64,000 nt of DNA from Patagioenas fasciata (taxonomy: Eukaryota > Chordata > Aves > Columbiformes > Columbidae). The notes beneath the pieces are model-generated. The model ran no database searches. It was given only the letters and a program-made list of their open reading frames with translations, and was not told the DNA's origin. The translations under genes were made by a program, and so were the position numbers. Below are positions 53,689-63,972 of this stretch, piece after piece. The DNA lies in assembly GCF_037038585.1 (NCBI RefSeq), contig NC_092522.1:124788661-124852660 (forward strand), read 5' to 3'. Every line of letters starts with the position of its first letter. The stretch's first letter is position 1.

Positions 53689-55010
53689 CGCCCCGAAAAC
53701 CGCGAAGGCAACGGGGTGTCACCTCGCTGGGTCCTCGCCTCCGCCTCCCGCTGCCACGTCCGTCTGTCTGTGCCAGCACCGGCAGCACACGGGGTACACG
53801 GGTGCTCTGTGCTGGGGGAGGAAGAGGAGTCTGGAGGAGGAAGAGGAGGTTGGGGCAGGAAGAGGAAGGTTGGTCGGGCCTCTCCGGGCTGGTCGGATGT
53901 CAGACCAAGATGGCTCCTGCTCGGGGATGTCCCCTCCTCCACCTAGATGTCCTCTCCTCCACGTGCGCTGGGGCTGCGGGGAGCAGAGCGGGGTGTGAAG
54001 CCCCTAGAAAAGGGGGCACGGGGGGCTGGGTGAAGCACCAGCCCCTCCTTAACCCCCCGAACCTGCACCCACCTCCCCAGGCTCCCCCCGGCACTGTCCC
54101 GGCAGAACATGCACCGACATGTCCCTTACACACTCCCGGAAGATCTCGCACCCCCATCACCCGCCCGTGCACACGCGTGTCCGGGGACAACACGCACCCA
54201 AGTGTCTCCCACACGCTCCGGGGGGCCCGCGCACCCCCCGCCCGTCCCGTCCCGTCCCGTCCCGTCCCAGGTACCGTCCGTGCGGCCGCGCCGGGCAGCG
54301 CTCCCGGGGGCGGCTCCGGTCCCGCGGGGCCGTGGGCACCTCCCACCACCCGGAACGCGGCGCGGGGGGGTCCGCAGCTCCCCAGCCCCTGCGCACCGGC
54401 CCCGCCTCTTTACTGGGCGCCAATCAGTTCCTCCAGTTCCCCAGGCGGCGTTCGGGCGCTGGGCTGTGACCGGCAGCTGGGAGGTTGTTTATAGCCCCGG
54501 GGGGGAGCTGCGGTTTCGGGCTGTGCGGGGGGGCCATGGCCGGGAGCGGAGGCGGGTGGGGGCCGTGCCTCAGTTTCCCCCGTGCCTCAGTTTCCCTTGC
54601 GCCTCAGTTTGTTTCCCCCGTGCCTCAGTTTCCCCCGTGGCAGCGGTGGATGTTGCAGCTGGGCCGGGGGGGAGGAGCTTGGGGAGGGTCCCACGCAGAC
54701 CCCGCTGGGTACGCGGGTGGGGAGGGGATGCCCCGTTCGCACCAGCCCCCCCGGGATGGGATAATAAAGGCTGCGCAATGTCTGGCGAGGTTTCCCCCGC
54801 CGGATTTTGTGAACCCCAGGGAGAGTGCGGATAGAATGCGAGGTCCCCGTGTCCCGTCCCCCCCCACCCCCGTTTTCTGGGGGGGCGATGCCCACCCGCG
54901 GCGGGGCGGGATGTGCGAGCGGCACCACGCCCAACCCCGCGGCGTCGGGGCGCGGGGGGGAACGGGAAACGGGAAACGGGCCGCGGGGGGGACGGGGCCG
55001 GTCCCGCCGG
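53689..55010. promoter_or_regulatory. GC-rich head-to-head interval between the pol-like frame and CLU
   Basis: CpG-rich DNA separates the pol-like ATG (53688, minus) from the CLU promoter. It holds a CCAAT box at 54420-54424, a CCCGT pentamer run near 54238-54269, and a cluster of GTGCCTCAGTTTCCCC-type repeats at 54564-54640. It could serve both genes, but no transcription start is demonstrable for the minus side. Confidence 0.4.
54564..54640 (+). repeat. Tandem GTGCCTCAGTTTCCCC units
   Basis: Four to five copies of a 16-20 bp unit resembling the conserved end of MIR SINEs, in the CLU upstream region. Single similar phrases occur near 37120 and 39225. Confidence 0.75.
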
Positions 55011-55120
55011 TTCCAGAAAGCTCCGGGGCCGGAGCGGGGCGGACCCGCGGGGCCGCGGCCGGATAAATAGGGGCGGGCGGGGGCGGGTGCGGTGGAGCCG
55101 GCCAGGGCGGCGGGGTGCAG
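55011..55120 (+). promoter_or_regulatory. CLU: CLU promoter: CLE heat-shock-like element, TATA box, non-coding exon 1
   Basis: TTCCAGAAAGCTC at 55011-55023 is identical, as I recall it, to the clusterin element (CLE), an HSF-binding site conserved between bird and mammal CLU promoters. A TATA box (GATAAATAG) lies at 55062-55070. Exon 1 would start around 55093-55100 and ends at 55120 before the donor GTACGG. Intron 1 then runs to 56507. Confidence 0.85.
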
Positions 55121-55129
55121 GTACGGATC

Positions 55130-55440
55130 GCCATCCCATCCCCGTCCGCCCCACATCCCATCCCCGTCCGCCCCACATCCCATCCCCGTCCGCCCCACAT
55201 CCCATCCCATCCCATCCCATCCCATCCCATCCCATCCCATCCCATCCCATCCCCGTCCGCCCCCCATCCCATCCCATCCCCGTCCGCCCCCCATCCCATC
55301 CCATCCCCGTCTCCTCATCCCCGTCTCCTCATCCCCCCATCCCCTCCTCATCCCCCCATCCCCTCCTCATCTCCCCATCCCCTCCTCATCTCCCCATCTC
55401 CTCCTCATCTCCCCATCCCTTCCTCATCTCATCTCCCCAT
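55130..55440 (+). repeat. CCCAT pentamer and derived array in CLU intron 1
   Basis: Runs of CCATCCCATC and CCCCGTCCGCCCCACAT units grade into CTCCTCATCCCC units. The array starts about 10 bp after the exon 1 donor. Confidence 0.9.
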
Positions 55441-55807
55441 CCCTGCCATGAGCTCTGCCCGGTCTCAGCCGATGCTAGAACCCCCCCACCCCTCCCCGGG
55501 GTGGTCCCTGGGGTGCCACTGCCCTGGCTGTGGGAGGACTGGGTGCTCCACGCTTGTTTTGGTGGTGCACAGCAACTCGTGGGTGTGGGGCAGCTGCTGT
55601 GGGGCAGAGCTGGGGGCCGTGCACCCCGGGGTGCCGCCCACCCCTCCGCACTGTGCTGGGGGGGTGATGCGGTGGCTGGATGCTCAGCCCATTGGGCAGG
55701 AGTTTCCCACAATGCCCCGGGCCGGGCGGGATGGAGCTGGGGCAGGATGGGGGGTTATTTAGGGGGCAGCGCTGGGGAGGGGCAGCAGGGCAGGGGGGTG
55801 CAGCGGT

Positions 55808-55860
55808 GCTGCAATGGGTGCTGCAATGGGTGCTGCAATGGGTGCTGCAGTGCTGCAGGG
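55808..55860 (+). repeat. 12-bp tandem repeat in CLU intron 1
   Basis: GCTGCAATGGGT repeats about four times. Confidence 0.8.
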
Positions 55861-56447
55861 CACCGGGGGGGGGCGGGCAGAGCCCCACCGCAGCTGGGCC
55901 ATTGCACAAACTTTTTTTGCGGGGGAGGGGCGGTTGGAAGCACCGATATTGCGCAGCCTCGGGTGGGGGGCGAGCTGGAGTTGTCAGCACTGGGTGCCTT
56001 GGGCATGACACTTTTTGGGGGGGCCGGGGTCCTGCCAGCTGTGCTCATCCCTGCCTGCAGCTGGCAGGGGTTCAGAGCTGCCCTGGCTTTGCCCCCCCCG
56101 CTCCTTAGAGCCCCCCCAGCCCCTCTCCATCCCTGCTGGGTAACAGAAAAGCAGCGCTGGCTCTCACGGTGGGGGGGAATCTGTGCCTGGTCACTGCCTT
56201 GGCCGCCCGCCCTGCCTGGCCCTGGGCCTGGGGCTTGTTTGTCCCGTAGACAGGCGGGGGGGGGGGAACACAGGCTACACATCCTGCCCCCCCAGCCAGG
56301 GCTGCGAGCAGGACCCCCCTGCCCAGAGACCCCCCATGGGGACGCGCTGCAGCCCCCGGCTCCCCTGGGTAACGCAGCATTAGCTCCATCATCGCCGTGT
56401 CCCCAAAGCGATGCCCGGGAAGGAGCGGGGGGGCTGGTCCCTGCTGC

Positions 56448-56454
56448 TGACTCA
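56448..56454 (+). promoter_or_regulatory. AP-1-type site in CLU intron 1
   Basis: A perfect TGACTCA lies 54 bp before CLU exon 2. AP-1 control of CLU is known in mammals, but a 7-mer match alone is weak evidence for function here. Confidence 0.3.
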
Positions 56455-56517
56455 GAGCCCCGTGGCCGGGGGGGTGGATCCTGCTCTGACCCCCCCGCTG
56501 CCTGCAGGGACGGGACC

Positions 56518-59500
56518 ATGGCCGGGACCATGGCGCTGCTGCCGCTCGCACTGCTCGGGCTCCTGCTCGCCGGGCGGGGGGGCCAGGCCCTCGTCCCCCC
56601 CAGCGAGCTCAAGCGTGAGTGGGGGGGGCACAGCCCGGGTGGGGGTCGTGGGGTGGGGGACGCGGGGGGTCTGGCAGCACCCCAGGCAGCGCTGGGTGGG
56701 GGGATGCTGGACCTAATGGGTCGGGGGGGGGGCACAGCTTTTAATTGGGGGAGGGATTGTTCCCTGTAGGCTGGGGGAGCAAATGGGATGGCTGTGGGGT
56801 GGGGGGGTGCGCTGTGTCCACGGGGGTGCTGGATGGAGGGGGCACAGCATCATCCCTGGGGGGCACGGTGTCATCCCTGGGGGTGGCTGGATTGGGGGAG
56901 CACGGCATCGTCCATGGGGGGGCTGCTTGGAGGGGGGCACAGCATCATCCCGGGGTGGGGCACAGCGCCATCCCTGGGGGGCACAGCATCATGCCTGGGG
57001 GGGCAATTTGAAGGGGGGCACAACATCATCCCTGGGGGGCACCATGTCATCCCTGGGGGTGGCTGGATTGGGGGGCACAGCATCATCCCTGGGGGGGGCA
57101 CAACGTCATCCCTGGGGGTGGCTGGATTGGGGGGGCACAGCATCATCCCTGGGGCGGGCACAACATCATCCCTGGGTGAGATGGGAACGCAGTGTTGGGG
57201 CTGGATGCTTTTGGGGGGGCAAGAAAGGAAGATTCTGCCCCCAGAGATCCCCTGGGGCTGGGGTGGGCACAGCAAGAGCTGGTGACAATGGCCGGATGGG
57301 GACAGCACAGCCCAATGGCCACCTCGGCGTGAGGCCGTTCCTGGGGGGCAGGTGGGGGGAACTCGGGGCAGTGTTGCCCCAATGTTGGGAGATGGGCAGG
57401 GAGATGCGGCTCCAGCCTGGGCAGGATTTTTGGGTCACTTCTCTTGGGTTCTATGAACTGGAACGGGGCTCTTGCTGAGCAAACAGGACTCTACCCCCCC
57501 AAATACTTGTGTGTGCTGGTGGGGCTCCCCCCACCTCGGGAGCAGAGGGTGAGGGACGCTCTTCCTTCCCCTCCCTGCCAGAGATGTCGGCGGCCGGCAG
57601 CAAATACATCGACACGGAGGTGGAAAACGCCATCAACGGGGTGAAGCAGATGAAGACCCTCATGGACAAGACCAGCAAGGAACACCAAGCCATCCTGCAC
57701 ACACTGGAGGAGACCAAGAGGAGGAAGGAGGTGAGTGAGGATGAGGAGGGCGGTGGTACCCGGGCTGGGCTGCATCCGGAGGGTCCAGGGGATGCTGTTC
57801 CTGGGGGTGCTGGATGCCGTTCTGGATGCGGGCGCTTTGCAGGAGGCGGTTCAGCTGGCGCGGGACAAGGAGCAGCAGCTGGCGGCCAAGCAGGAGGTTT
57901 GCAACGAGACGATGCTGGCGCTGTGGGAGGAGTGCAAGCCCTGCCTCAAACACACCTGCATGCGCTTCTACTCCCGAACCTGCCACAGCGGCTCGGGGCT
58001 GGTGGGGAGGCAGGTGAGAGCTGGCACCGCAGCAACGGTGGTGCTGGGAGCGGAGGGGTTTGTGGGTTGGGGTTTTTTTTGGTGTGATCCTTTGCATCTG
58101 GAATATTGTGCCCAGTTCTGGGCCCCTCAGTTCCAGAAGGACAGGGAACTGCTGCAGAGAGTCCAGCGCAGCCACCAAGATGCTGAAGGGAGTGGAGCAT
58201 CTGCCGTGTGAGGAAAGGCTGAGGGAGCTGGGGCTCTGGAGCTGGAGAAGAGGAGACTGAGGGGGGACTCATTCCTGGGGATCAATATGGAAAGGGGCAG
58301 TGTCAGGAGGATGGAGCCAGGCTCTTCTGGGTGACAACCAGTGACAGGACAAGGGGCAATGGGTGCAAACTGGAACACAGGAGGTTCCACTGCAAGAGGA
58401 GAAGCAACTTGTTGGGGGTGAGGGTGTCAGAGCCTGGCCCAGGCTGCCCAGGGAGGTTGTGGAGTCTCCTTCTCTGCAGACATTCAAACCCGCCTGGACC
58501 CCTTCCTGTGGAACCTCAGCTGGGTGTTCCTGCTCCATGGGGGGATTGCACTGGATGAGCTTTCCAGGGCCCTCCAACCCCTGCCATCCTGTGACTCTGT
58601 GATTCTCCCCTGCCCGGCAGTTGGAGGAATTCCTCAACCGTTCGTCCCCGTTCTCCATCTGGGTGAACGGCGAGCGCATCGACTCGCTGCTGGAGCGCGA
58701 CCAGCGCCAGGAGCGGCAGTTTGAGGACCTGGAAGAACGATTCGGTTTGCTGGAGGACGAGGTGGACGACATCTTCCAGGACAGCACCCAAGTCTACGGC
58801 CGCATTCACCCCTTCTTCCCAGCGCCCTTCGGCGTGTTCCGCGAGGCTTTCCGCCCCCCGGTCCAGCGTGTCCGCCTGGTCCCGCGCAGCCAGAGGTTTT
58901 CCCGGGAGCTGCATCCCTTGTTCCCGCATCCCCACCACGGCTTCCACCGCCTCTTCCAGCCGCTCTTCGAGATGACGCAGCGGATGCTGGACGAGGTGCA
59001 GGGCGGCTGGGAGCGCCCCGTGGGCACCCTTGGCTCAGGTAGGGTGCTCAGCCACGGGTGGGTGTCGTGGGTCCCCCAGTATGGCTGGAAGCGGCGTGTT
59101 TACGGCCAGAATTCCCAGCGAGCCCCCCTTCTTATTAAGGGGTGACTAATTTAGAGGACAAGCTCAACGGCACATCAGGGAATCCCCATGGGAGTGCAGG
59201 AATCACAGGCTCCACTGTTTGCAGAGTGCTTTGCCGGGTGTTTTTTGGGTTTTCCGCCCCCCCACACTTAAATCTTGGCTGCCGGAGCCGCCGTTTCGGG
59301 AAGGTGTTTGTTTTGCCCGAGTGCCGGTGCCGTCACCGTCTGCCACCGCGGCCCCGGCGGCTGGGAACCGGCGATTTCGAAACGCGGGCTGGCAGGGAGC
59401 GCTGCCCTTCGGAACAAACAGCCGGCGGGGGGGAAATTCCCTGGGAAAAGCACTTTAATGCTGCCCTGCCGTGGCACCTTGGAGTGTTGGGGGTCTGTGG

Positions 59501-62355
59501 TGCTGCCCCCCGCACCGCGGTGTTTTTGGGGTGCTCTCCGCAGAGTCCCGTAACTTCAGTGATGACCGCATGGTGTGCCGGGAGATCCGGAGGAACTCGG
59601 CCGGCTGCCTGCGGATGCGGGATGAGTGCGAGAAGTGCCGGGACATCCTCGCCGTGGGTCAGCGGGGGGACGGGGGGCGTGGGATGGACGCATTTAGGGG
59701 TGGCATGTGGTGGGGTGCGAGGGGGTGTAGGCACCGGGGATGAAGGGATGAGATGCGGTGGGGTATAAGGTGGTGCAGTCAGCAGGGATGGGGTGCAAGG
59801 GGGTTCATGCACTTGGGGGTGAGGGGATGATGTGCAGTGGGGCTTAAAGGGGTGCACACACTGGGGGTGAGGGTTTAAGATGCTGAAGGGTGCAAAGGGG
59901 CGGATGCACCAGGGTTGGGGCTGAGGGGATAAAAATGTGGTGATGTGCAAGGGGGTGCACACATTGGGGGGGAGGGGGTTAAATGCAAGAAGGTGCATGC
60001 ACTTAGGGGTGAGGGGATGATGTGCAGTGGGGTTTAAAGGGGGTGCACACAGTGGGGGTGAGGGGATAAGAGCCTGAGGGGTGCAAAGGGGTGGATGCAC
60101 CAGGGTTGGCGCTGAGGGGATAAAATGTGGTGGAGTGCAAGGGGGTGCACACATTGGGGCTGGGGGTGAGGGGATGAAATACAGCGGGGTTTAAAGGGGT
60201 GTAGGCACTGGGGGTGAGTGCATAAGATGCTGTGGGGTGCAAGGGGGTGCATGCACTGGGGCAGCAGGGTTGAGGGGGTTGAATGCAAGAAGGTGCATGC
60301 ACTTGGGGATGAGGGGATGATGTGCAGGGGGTTTAAAGGGGGTGCACGCATGGGGGGTGAGGGGGTAAGATGCTGTGGGGCACAAGGGGGTGGATGCACC
60401 AGGGTTGGGGCTGAGGGGATAAAATGTGTTGGGGTACAAAGGGGTACAGGCACTGGGGTTGGGGGTGAGGGGGTTAAATGCAGTGGGGTTTAAAGGGGTG
60501 CAGGCACGGGAGTGAGGGGATAAGATGCTGTGGGGTGCAAGGGGGTGCAGGCAGCAGGGTTGGGGGTGTAGGGATCAAATGCAAGGGGTTGCAAGAGGGC
60601 GCATGCAGTGAGGCTGGGGGTGAGGGGGTTGAATGCAAGAAGGTGCATGCACTTGGGGGTGAGGGGATGATGTGCAGTGGGGTTTAAAGGGGTGCAGACA
60701 TGGGGGGTGAGGGGGTAAGATGCTGTGGGGTGCAAGGGGGTGGATGCACCAGGATTGGGGTTGAGGGGATAAAACGTGGTGGAGTGCAAGGGGGTGCACA
60801 CATTGGGGGTGAAGGGGTTAAATGCAAGAAGGTGCATGCACTTGGGGTTGAGGGGATGATGTGCAGTGGGGTTTAAAGGGGGTGCACACACTGGGGGTGA
60901 GGGGATAAGAGCCTGAGGGGTGCAAAGGGGCGGATGCACCAGGGTTGGGGCTGAGGGGATAAAACATGGTGGAGTGCAAGGGGGTGCATGCACTGGGGCT
61001 GGGGGTGAGGGGATGAAATACAGTGGGGTGCAGGCACTGGGGCTGGGGGGGTTAAATGCAGTGGGGTTTAAATGGGTGCAGGTACTGGAGTGAGGATATA
61101 AGATGCTGCGGGGTGCAAGGGGTGCAGGCAGCAGAGCTGTGGGTGTGGGGGATGAAATACAGTGGGGTGCAAGGGGGTGCACACATTGGGGTTGGAGGTG
61201 GGTGGGTTAAATGCAGTGGGGTTTAAAGGGGTACAGGCATGGGAGCGAGTGCGTAAGATGCTGTGGGGTGCATGCACTGGGGCTGGGGTTGAGGGGGTTA
61301 AATGCAAGAAGGTGCAGGCACTGGGGGTGAGGGGGTAAGATGCTGTGGGGTGCAAGGGGGTGGATGCACCAGGGTTGGGGCTGAGCCTATAAAATGTGTT
61401 GGGGTGCAAGGGGATACAGGCACTGGCGCTGGAGGTGAGGGGGTTAAATGCAGTGGGGTTTAAAGGGCTGCAGGCACTGGGATGAGGGAATGAGATGCAA
61501 GGGGTGCAGGCAGCGGGGCTGAGATTTGGTGGGGTGCAAGGGGTGCATGCACGGGGGTTGCAGGGATGAGATGCAGCTGAGCGCAAGGGGGTTCCAGCAC
61601 CGGGGCTGCGGTGAACCCCAGCAAGAGGGTGCCCCCAAAGCTCCCCGTGCCCCCCCAGACTGCCAGCAGAGCGACCCCGCGCAGCAGGCGCTGCGGGAGC
61701 AGCTGGAGGACGCGCTGCGCCTGGCCGAGCGCTTCACGCGCCGCTACGACGAGCTGCTCCGCGCCTTCCAGGCCGAGATGCTCAACACCAGCAGCCTCCT
61801 GGAGCAGCTCAACCGCCAGTTCGGCTGGGTGTCCCGCCTGGCCAACCTCACCCAGGGCACCGACGGCTTCCTGCAGGTCACCACGGTGCGTCCCCGCGGC
61901 CGTGGGGCTCCGAACGCCCCCGTCCCGCCGCGGTTTCTGTAGCCGCGGAAAGTGGGTCAGGGGGAGAAAGAGGCGATTGTGAGCCCGGCCGGGCACAAAA
62001 GCGGCGGCTGCGCCGCTGCCAGGGCCAGGGGCCGGCGCGGGGGACTAGCCCGGCTCTCCCTTTGTGCGCCCCCCGCTTTTCCAGGTCCTGTCCAAGGCTC
62101 CCAACCCCGAGGACCCCTCGGCGCCCCCTGATACGCAGGTGACGGTGCAGCTGTTCGACTCAGAGCCGCTGTCCCTCACCGTGCCCGGGGACATCTCCTG
62201 GGATGACCCGCGCTTCATGGAGCTGGTGGCCGAGCAGGCGCTTCGGCACTACAAGCAAAACGCCGTGTGAGTCTGTGACCCCAGAATCCCCACGGGGGAG
62301 CTGGGGGGGCCAGGCCGTGGCTCACCCCCAAAATCCTTTATCCCACAGAGAATAG
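56518..62355 (+). CDS. CLU: CLU, clusterin (apolipoprotein J)
   Basis: Clusterin is a secreted heterodimeric chaperone. Coding exons: 56518-56614 (exon begins 56508), 57582-57730, 57843-58013, 58621-59038, 59544-59657, 61659-61885, 62085-62266, 62349-62355. Phases agree and the sum is 1365 nt (454 aa; human 449). A signal peptide ([19 protein letters not shown]) is followed by the N-terminal coiled coil. All ten conserved cysteines are present: five in exon 57843-58013 ([20 protein letters not shown] and one more) and five in 59544-59657 plus the next exon start. N-glycosylation sequons include NET, NRS, NFS, NTS and NLT; the mammalian NST near the second cysteine cluster reads NSA, and NFS upstream may replace it. 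The alpha/beta cleavage site should lie in the Arg-rich stretch [10 protein letters not shown]. Intron 4 holds a CR1; introns 1, 2 and 6 hold minisatellites. The donor after 59657 (GTCAGC) is weak. Confidence 0.97.
56825..57175 (+). repeat. GC-rich minisatellite in CLU intron 2
   Basis: Units such as GGGGGGCACAGCATCATCCC and CTGGGGGTGGCTGGATTGG repeat irregularly about ten times. Confidence 0.85.
58085..58606 (+). mobile_element. CR1 LINE in CLU intron 4
   Basis: A first-subfamily 3' part ending GTGACTCTGTGATTCT at 58606. Only 14 bp separate it from CLU exon 58621-59038. Confidence 0.92.
59700..61560 (+). repeat. 1.85 kb G-rich minisatellite with higher-order structure in CLU intron 6
   Basis: Short units (GGGGTGCAAGGGGGTGCACA, GTGAGGGGATAAGATGCTG, TGCAAGAAGGTGCATGCACT) recur in blocks. 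GATGATGTGCAG recurs near 59827, 60017, 60317, 60667 and 60857, so blocks repeat at about 190-350 bp. It fills almost all of intron 6. Confidence 0.9.
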
Positions 62356-62481
62356 CCGGGCGATGGTGCCCCTGCCCCACTGAGCACCCCCCAGCACCCC
62401 ATCCCATGCCGGGGGGGCCGAACGCCGCTGCTCCCCCCCACCGCTGCCGGGGTCCCACCACGGGCCCCGAAACAGAGAGAA

Positions 62482-62551
62482 AATAAAGGTAGAGCCGAAC
62501 CCCCCGACTGTGCTCAACTCTTTGGGGCGCACCCCTCGCCCAGCAAATAAA
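62482..62551 (+). terminator. CLU polyadenylation signals (two)
   Basis: AATAAA occurs at 62482-62487 and 62546-62551, about 130 and 190 bp past the CLU stop codon. Either gives a short 3' UTR and keeps CLU clear of the converging SLC35F6 transcript. Confidence 0.75.
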
Positions 62552-62860
62552 CGTTGTAGAAACAGCCGCCTAAGGATGAGCGTTGGATGTTGTGAAATGG
62601 GGAGGGCAGGATGTAGCCCCCCCAAAACGGGGCTGGCAGGAGGCCCCCCAAGGACACTGGGGCTTGCTGCCTTGTCCCCCACCCCCTGGAAAGAGGTCCT
62701 GGTGCTCTCTTTCCCTTGGGGACATGGGTGGTAAGTCCTGCAGGGTCAGCGTGATGGGGGGGACACAGCACCAACCGTCCCCTGGGGGGTCCCCACCCCA
62801 GCCCCACAGGGACCCCACAACAGCACAGACACCCAGAGAGCCACTCATGGGCAGATGCTC

Positions 62861-62866
62861 TTTACT
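62861..62866 (-). terminator. SLC35F6 candidate polyadenylation signal (AGTAAA)
   Basis: No AATAAA is seen downstream of the SLC35F6 stop on the minus strand. The variant AGTAAA lies 319 bp past the stop codon and is the best candidate. The 3' end would sit about 300 bp from the CLU 3' end. Confidence 0.4.
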
Positions 62867-63184
62867 GGGGGGAGACACAAGTTGAGGAGCAGCGGGACCA
62901 GCCCCAGCCCCCCCACAGCCCCCCCACCCTGGAGCCCCTTGGGAACAGGGGCAGAGGTTTCAATATTCCCCCCCGGACAAGGAAGGACAGGCCCAGCATC
63001 GCTGTCCCCTCCCAGCGAGGCAAGGACAGGTTTATCCTGCAAATAACAGCAGGACAGCGGCCGCTGGCCCTACCACGGTGTCCCCACCACCACGGTGTCC
63101 CCACCACCACGCCGAGCCCCCCGAGGAGGGGACAAGGGACAATGATCCAGGGAGATAAAGCCCAGGGTCACATGGGTGCGGGGC

Positions 63185-63654
63185 TCAGCTGTCGCTGTTG
63201 ATGGCCGTGCTGTCCCCGTGCAGCAAACCCTCCCGTTCGGCGCCGCCGCTCTCGTCCCCACGCCGGCGCAGCCGCGTGAGCAGCGGCCGGTGCAGCCCGT
63301 TGTACAGAGCAGCCCCCGCCAGCAGCACCCCGAACCCCAAAACCTCCAGGCCGTGGAAGGTCTCCCAGCCCACGGCCAAGCTGACGGCCCAGATGACGAG
63401 GGTCCGGAGACTGTCCAGCACCATGCGGGTGGTGGCGCTGATCTCCTTGGTGACGCTGATGCCGGCGAAGTTGAAGAAGGCGATGCTGCCGATGTTCCCC
63501 AGCAGCGCCAGCGCGATCAGGGGCTGGTGGCCAATCTGGCAAAAGGCGTCCAGGGCGTCTTCCAGCGTCCGGCGAGGGTTCCCGCTGAAGCCGCCCGCGG
63601 GGATGTAGTACATGGGCACCAGGAGCAGGGCCAGGATGAGGAAGCCGAAAAAAC
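63185..63654 (-). CDS. SLC35F6: SLC35F6 last exon (partial gene)
   Basis: This exon encodes the C-terminal ~156 residues of SLC35F6 (ANT2-binding protein, a multi-pass member of the drug/metabolite transporter superfamily found in lysosomes and mitochondria). It starts after a CAG acceptor at 63655-63657 and reads FFGFLILALLLVPMYYIPAG, then the conserved NFAGISVTKE and ATTRMVLDSLRT blocks, two or three membrane helices, and the tail STAINSDS. The match to human SLC35F6 over this part is very close. The upstream exons lie right of the window; the intron beginning at 63655 contains a CR1. Confidence 0.94.
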
Positions 63655-63679
63655 CTGGCGGGGGGGTGTCAAAAAATCA

Positions 63680-63972
63680 TCAAATCACAGGGTGGTTTGG
63701 GTTGAAGGGACCTCCAAAGCCCACCCAGTGCCACCCCTGCTATGAGCAGGGACATCTGTACCAGCTCAGGTTGCTCAGAGCCCCGTCCAGCCTGGCCTGG
63801 GATGTCTCCAGGGATGGTTCAGCCACCACCTCTCTGCCCAACCTGGGCCAGGCTCTCACCACCCTCAGCACAAACAATTTCTGCATCATGTCCAGCCTGA
63901 ATCTCCCTCCTTTAGTTTAAAACCATCACCCCTTGTCCTATCACAACAAGTCCTGCTCGAAAGTCTGTGCCA
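63680..63972 (-). mobile_element. CR1 LINE in SLC35F6 intron
   Basis: A third-type copy: tail AATCACAGGGTGGTTTGGGT, body to about 63972. It begins about 25 bp into the intron. Confidence 0.88.

Noticed and set aside
54913-56769. 618-codon plus-strand frame across CLU exon 1 to intron 2
   Set aside because: It crosses the CLU promoter, pentamer repeats and GC-rich intron. The CLU signal peptide in it is in a spliced exon of its own.
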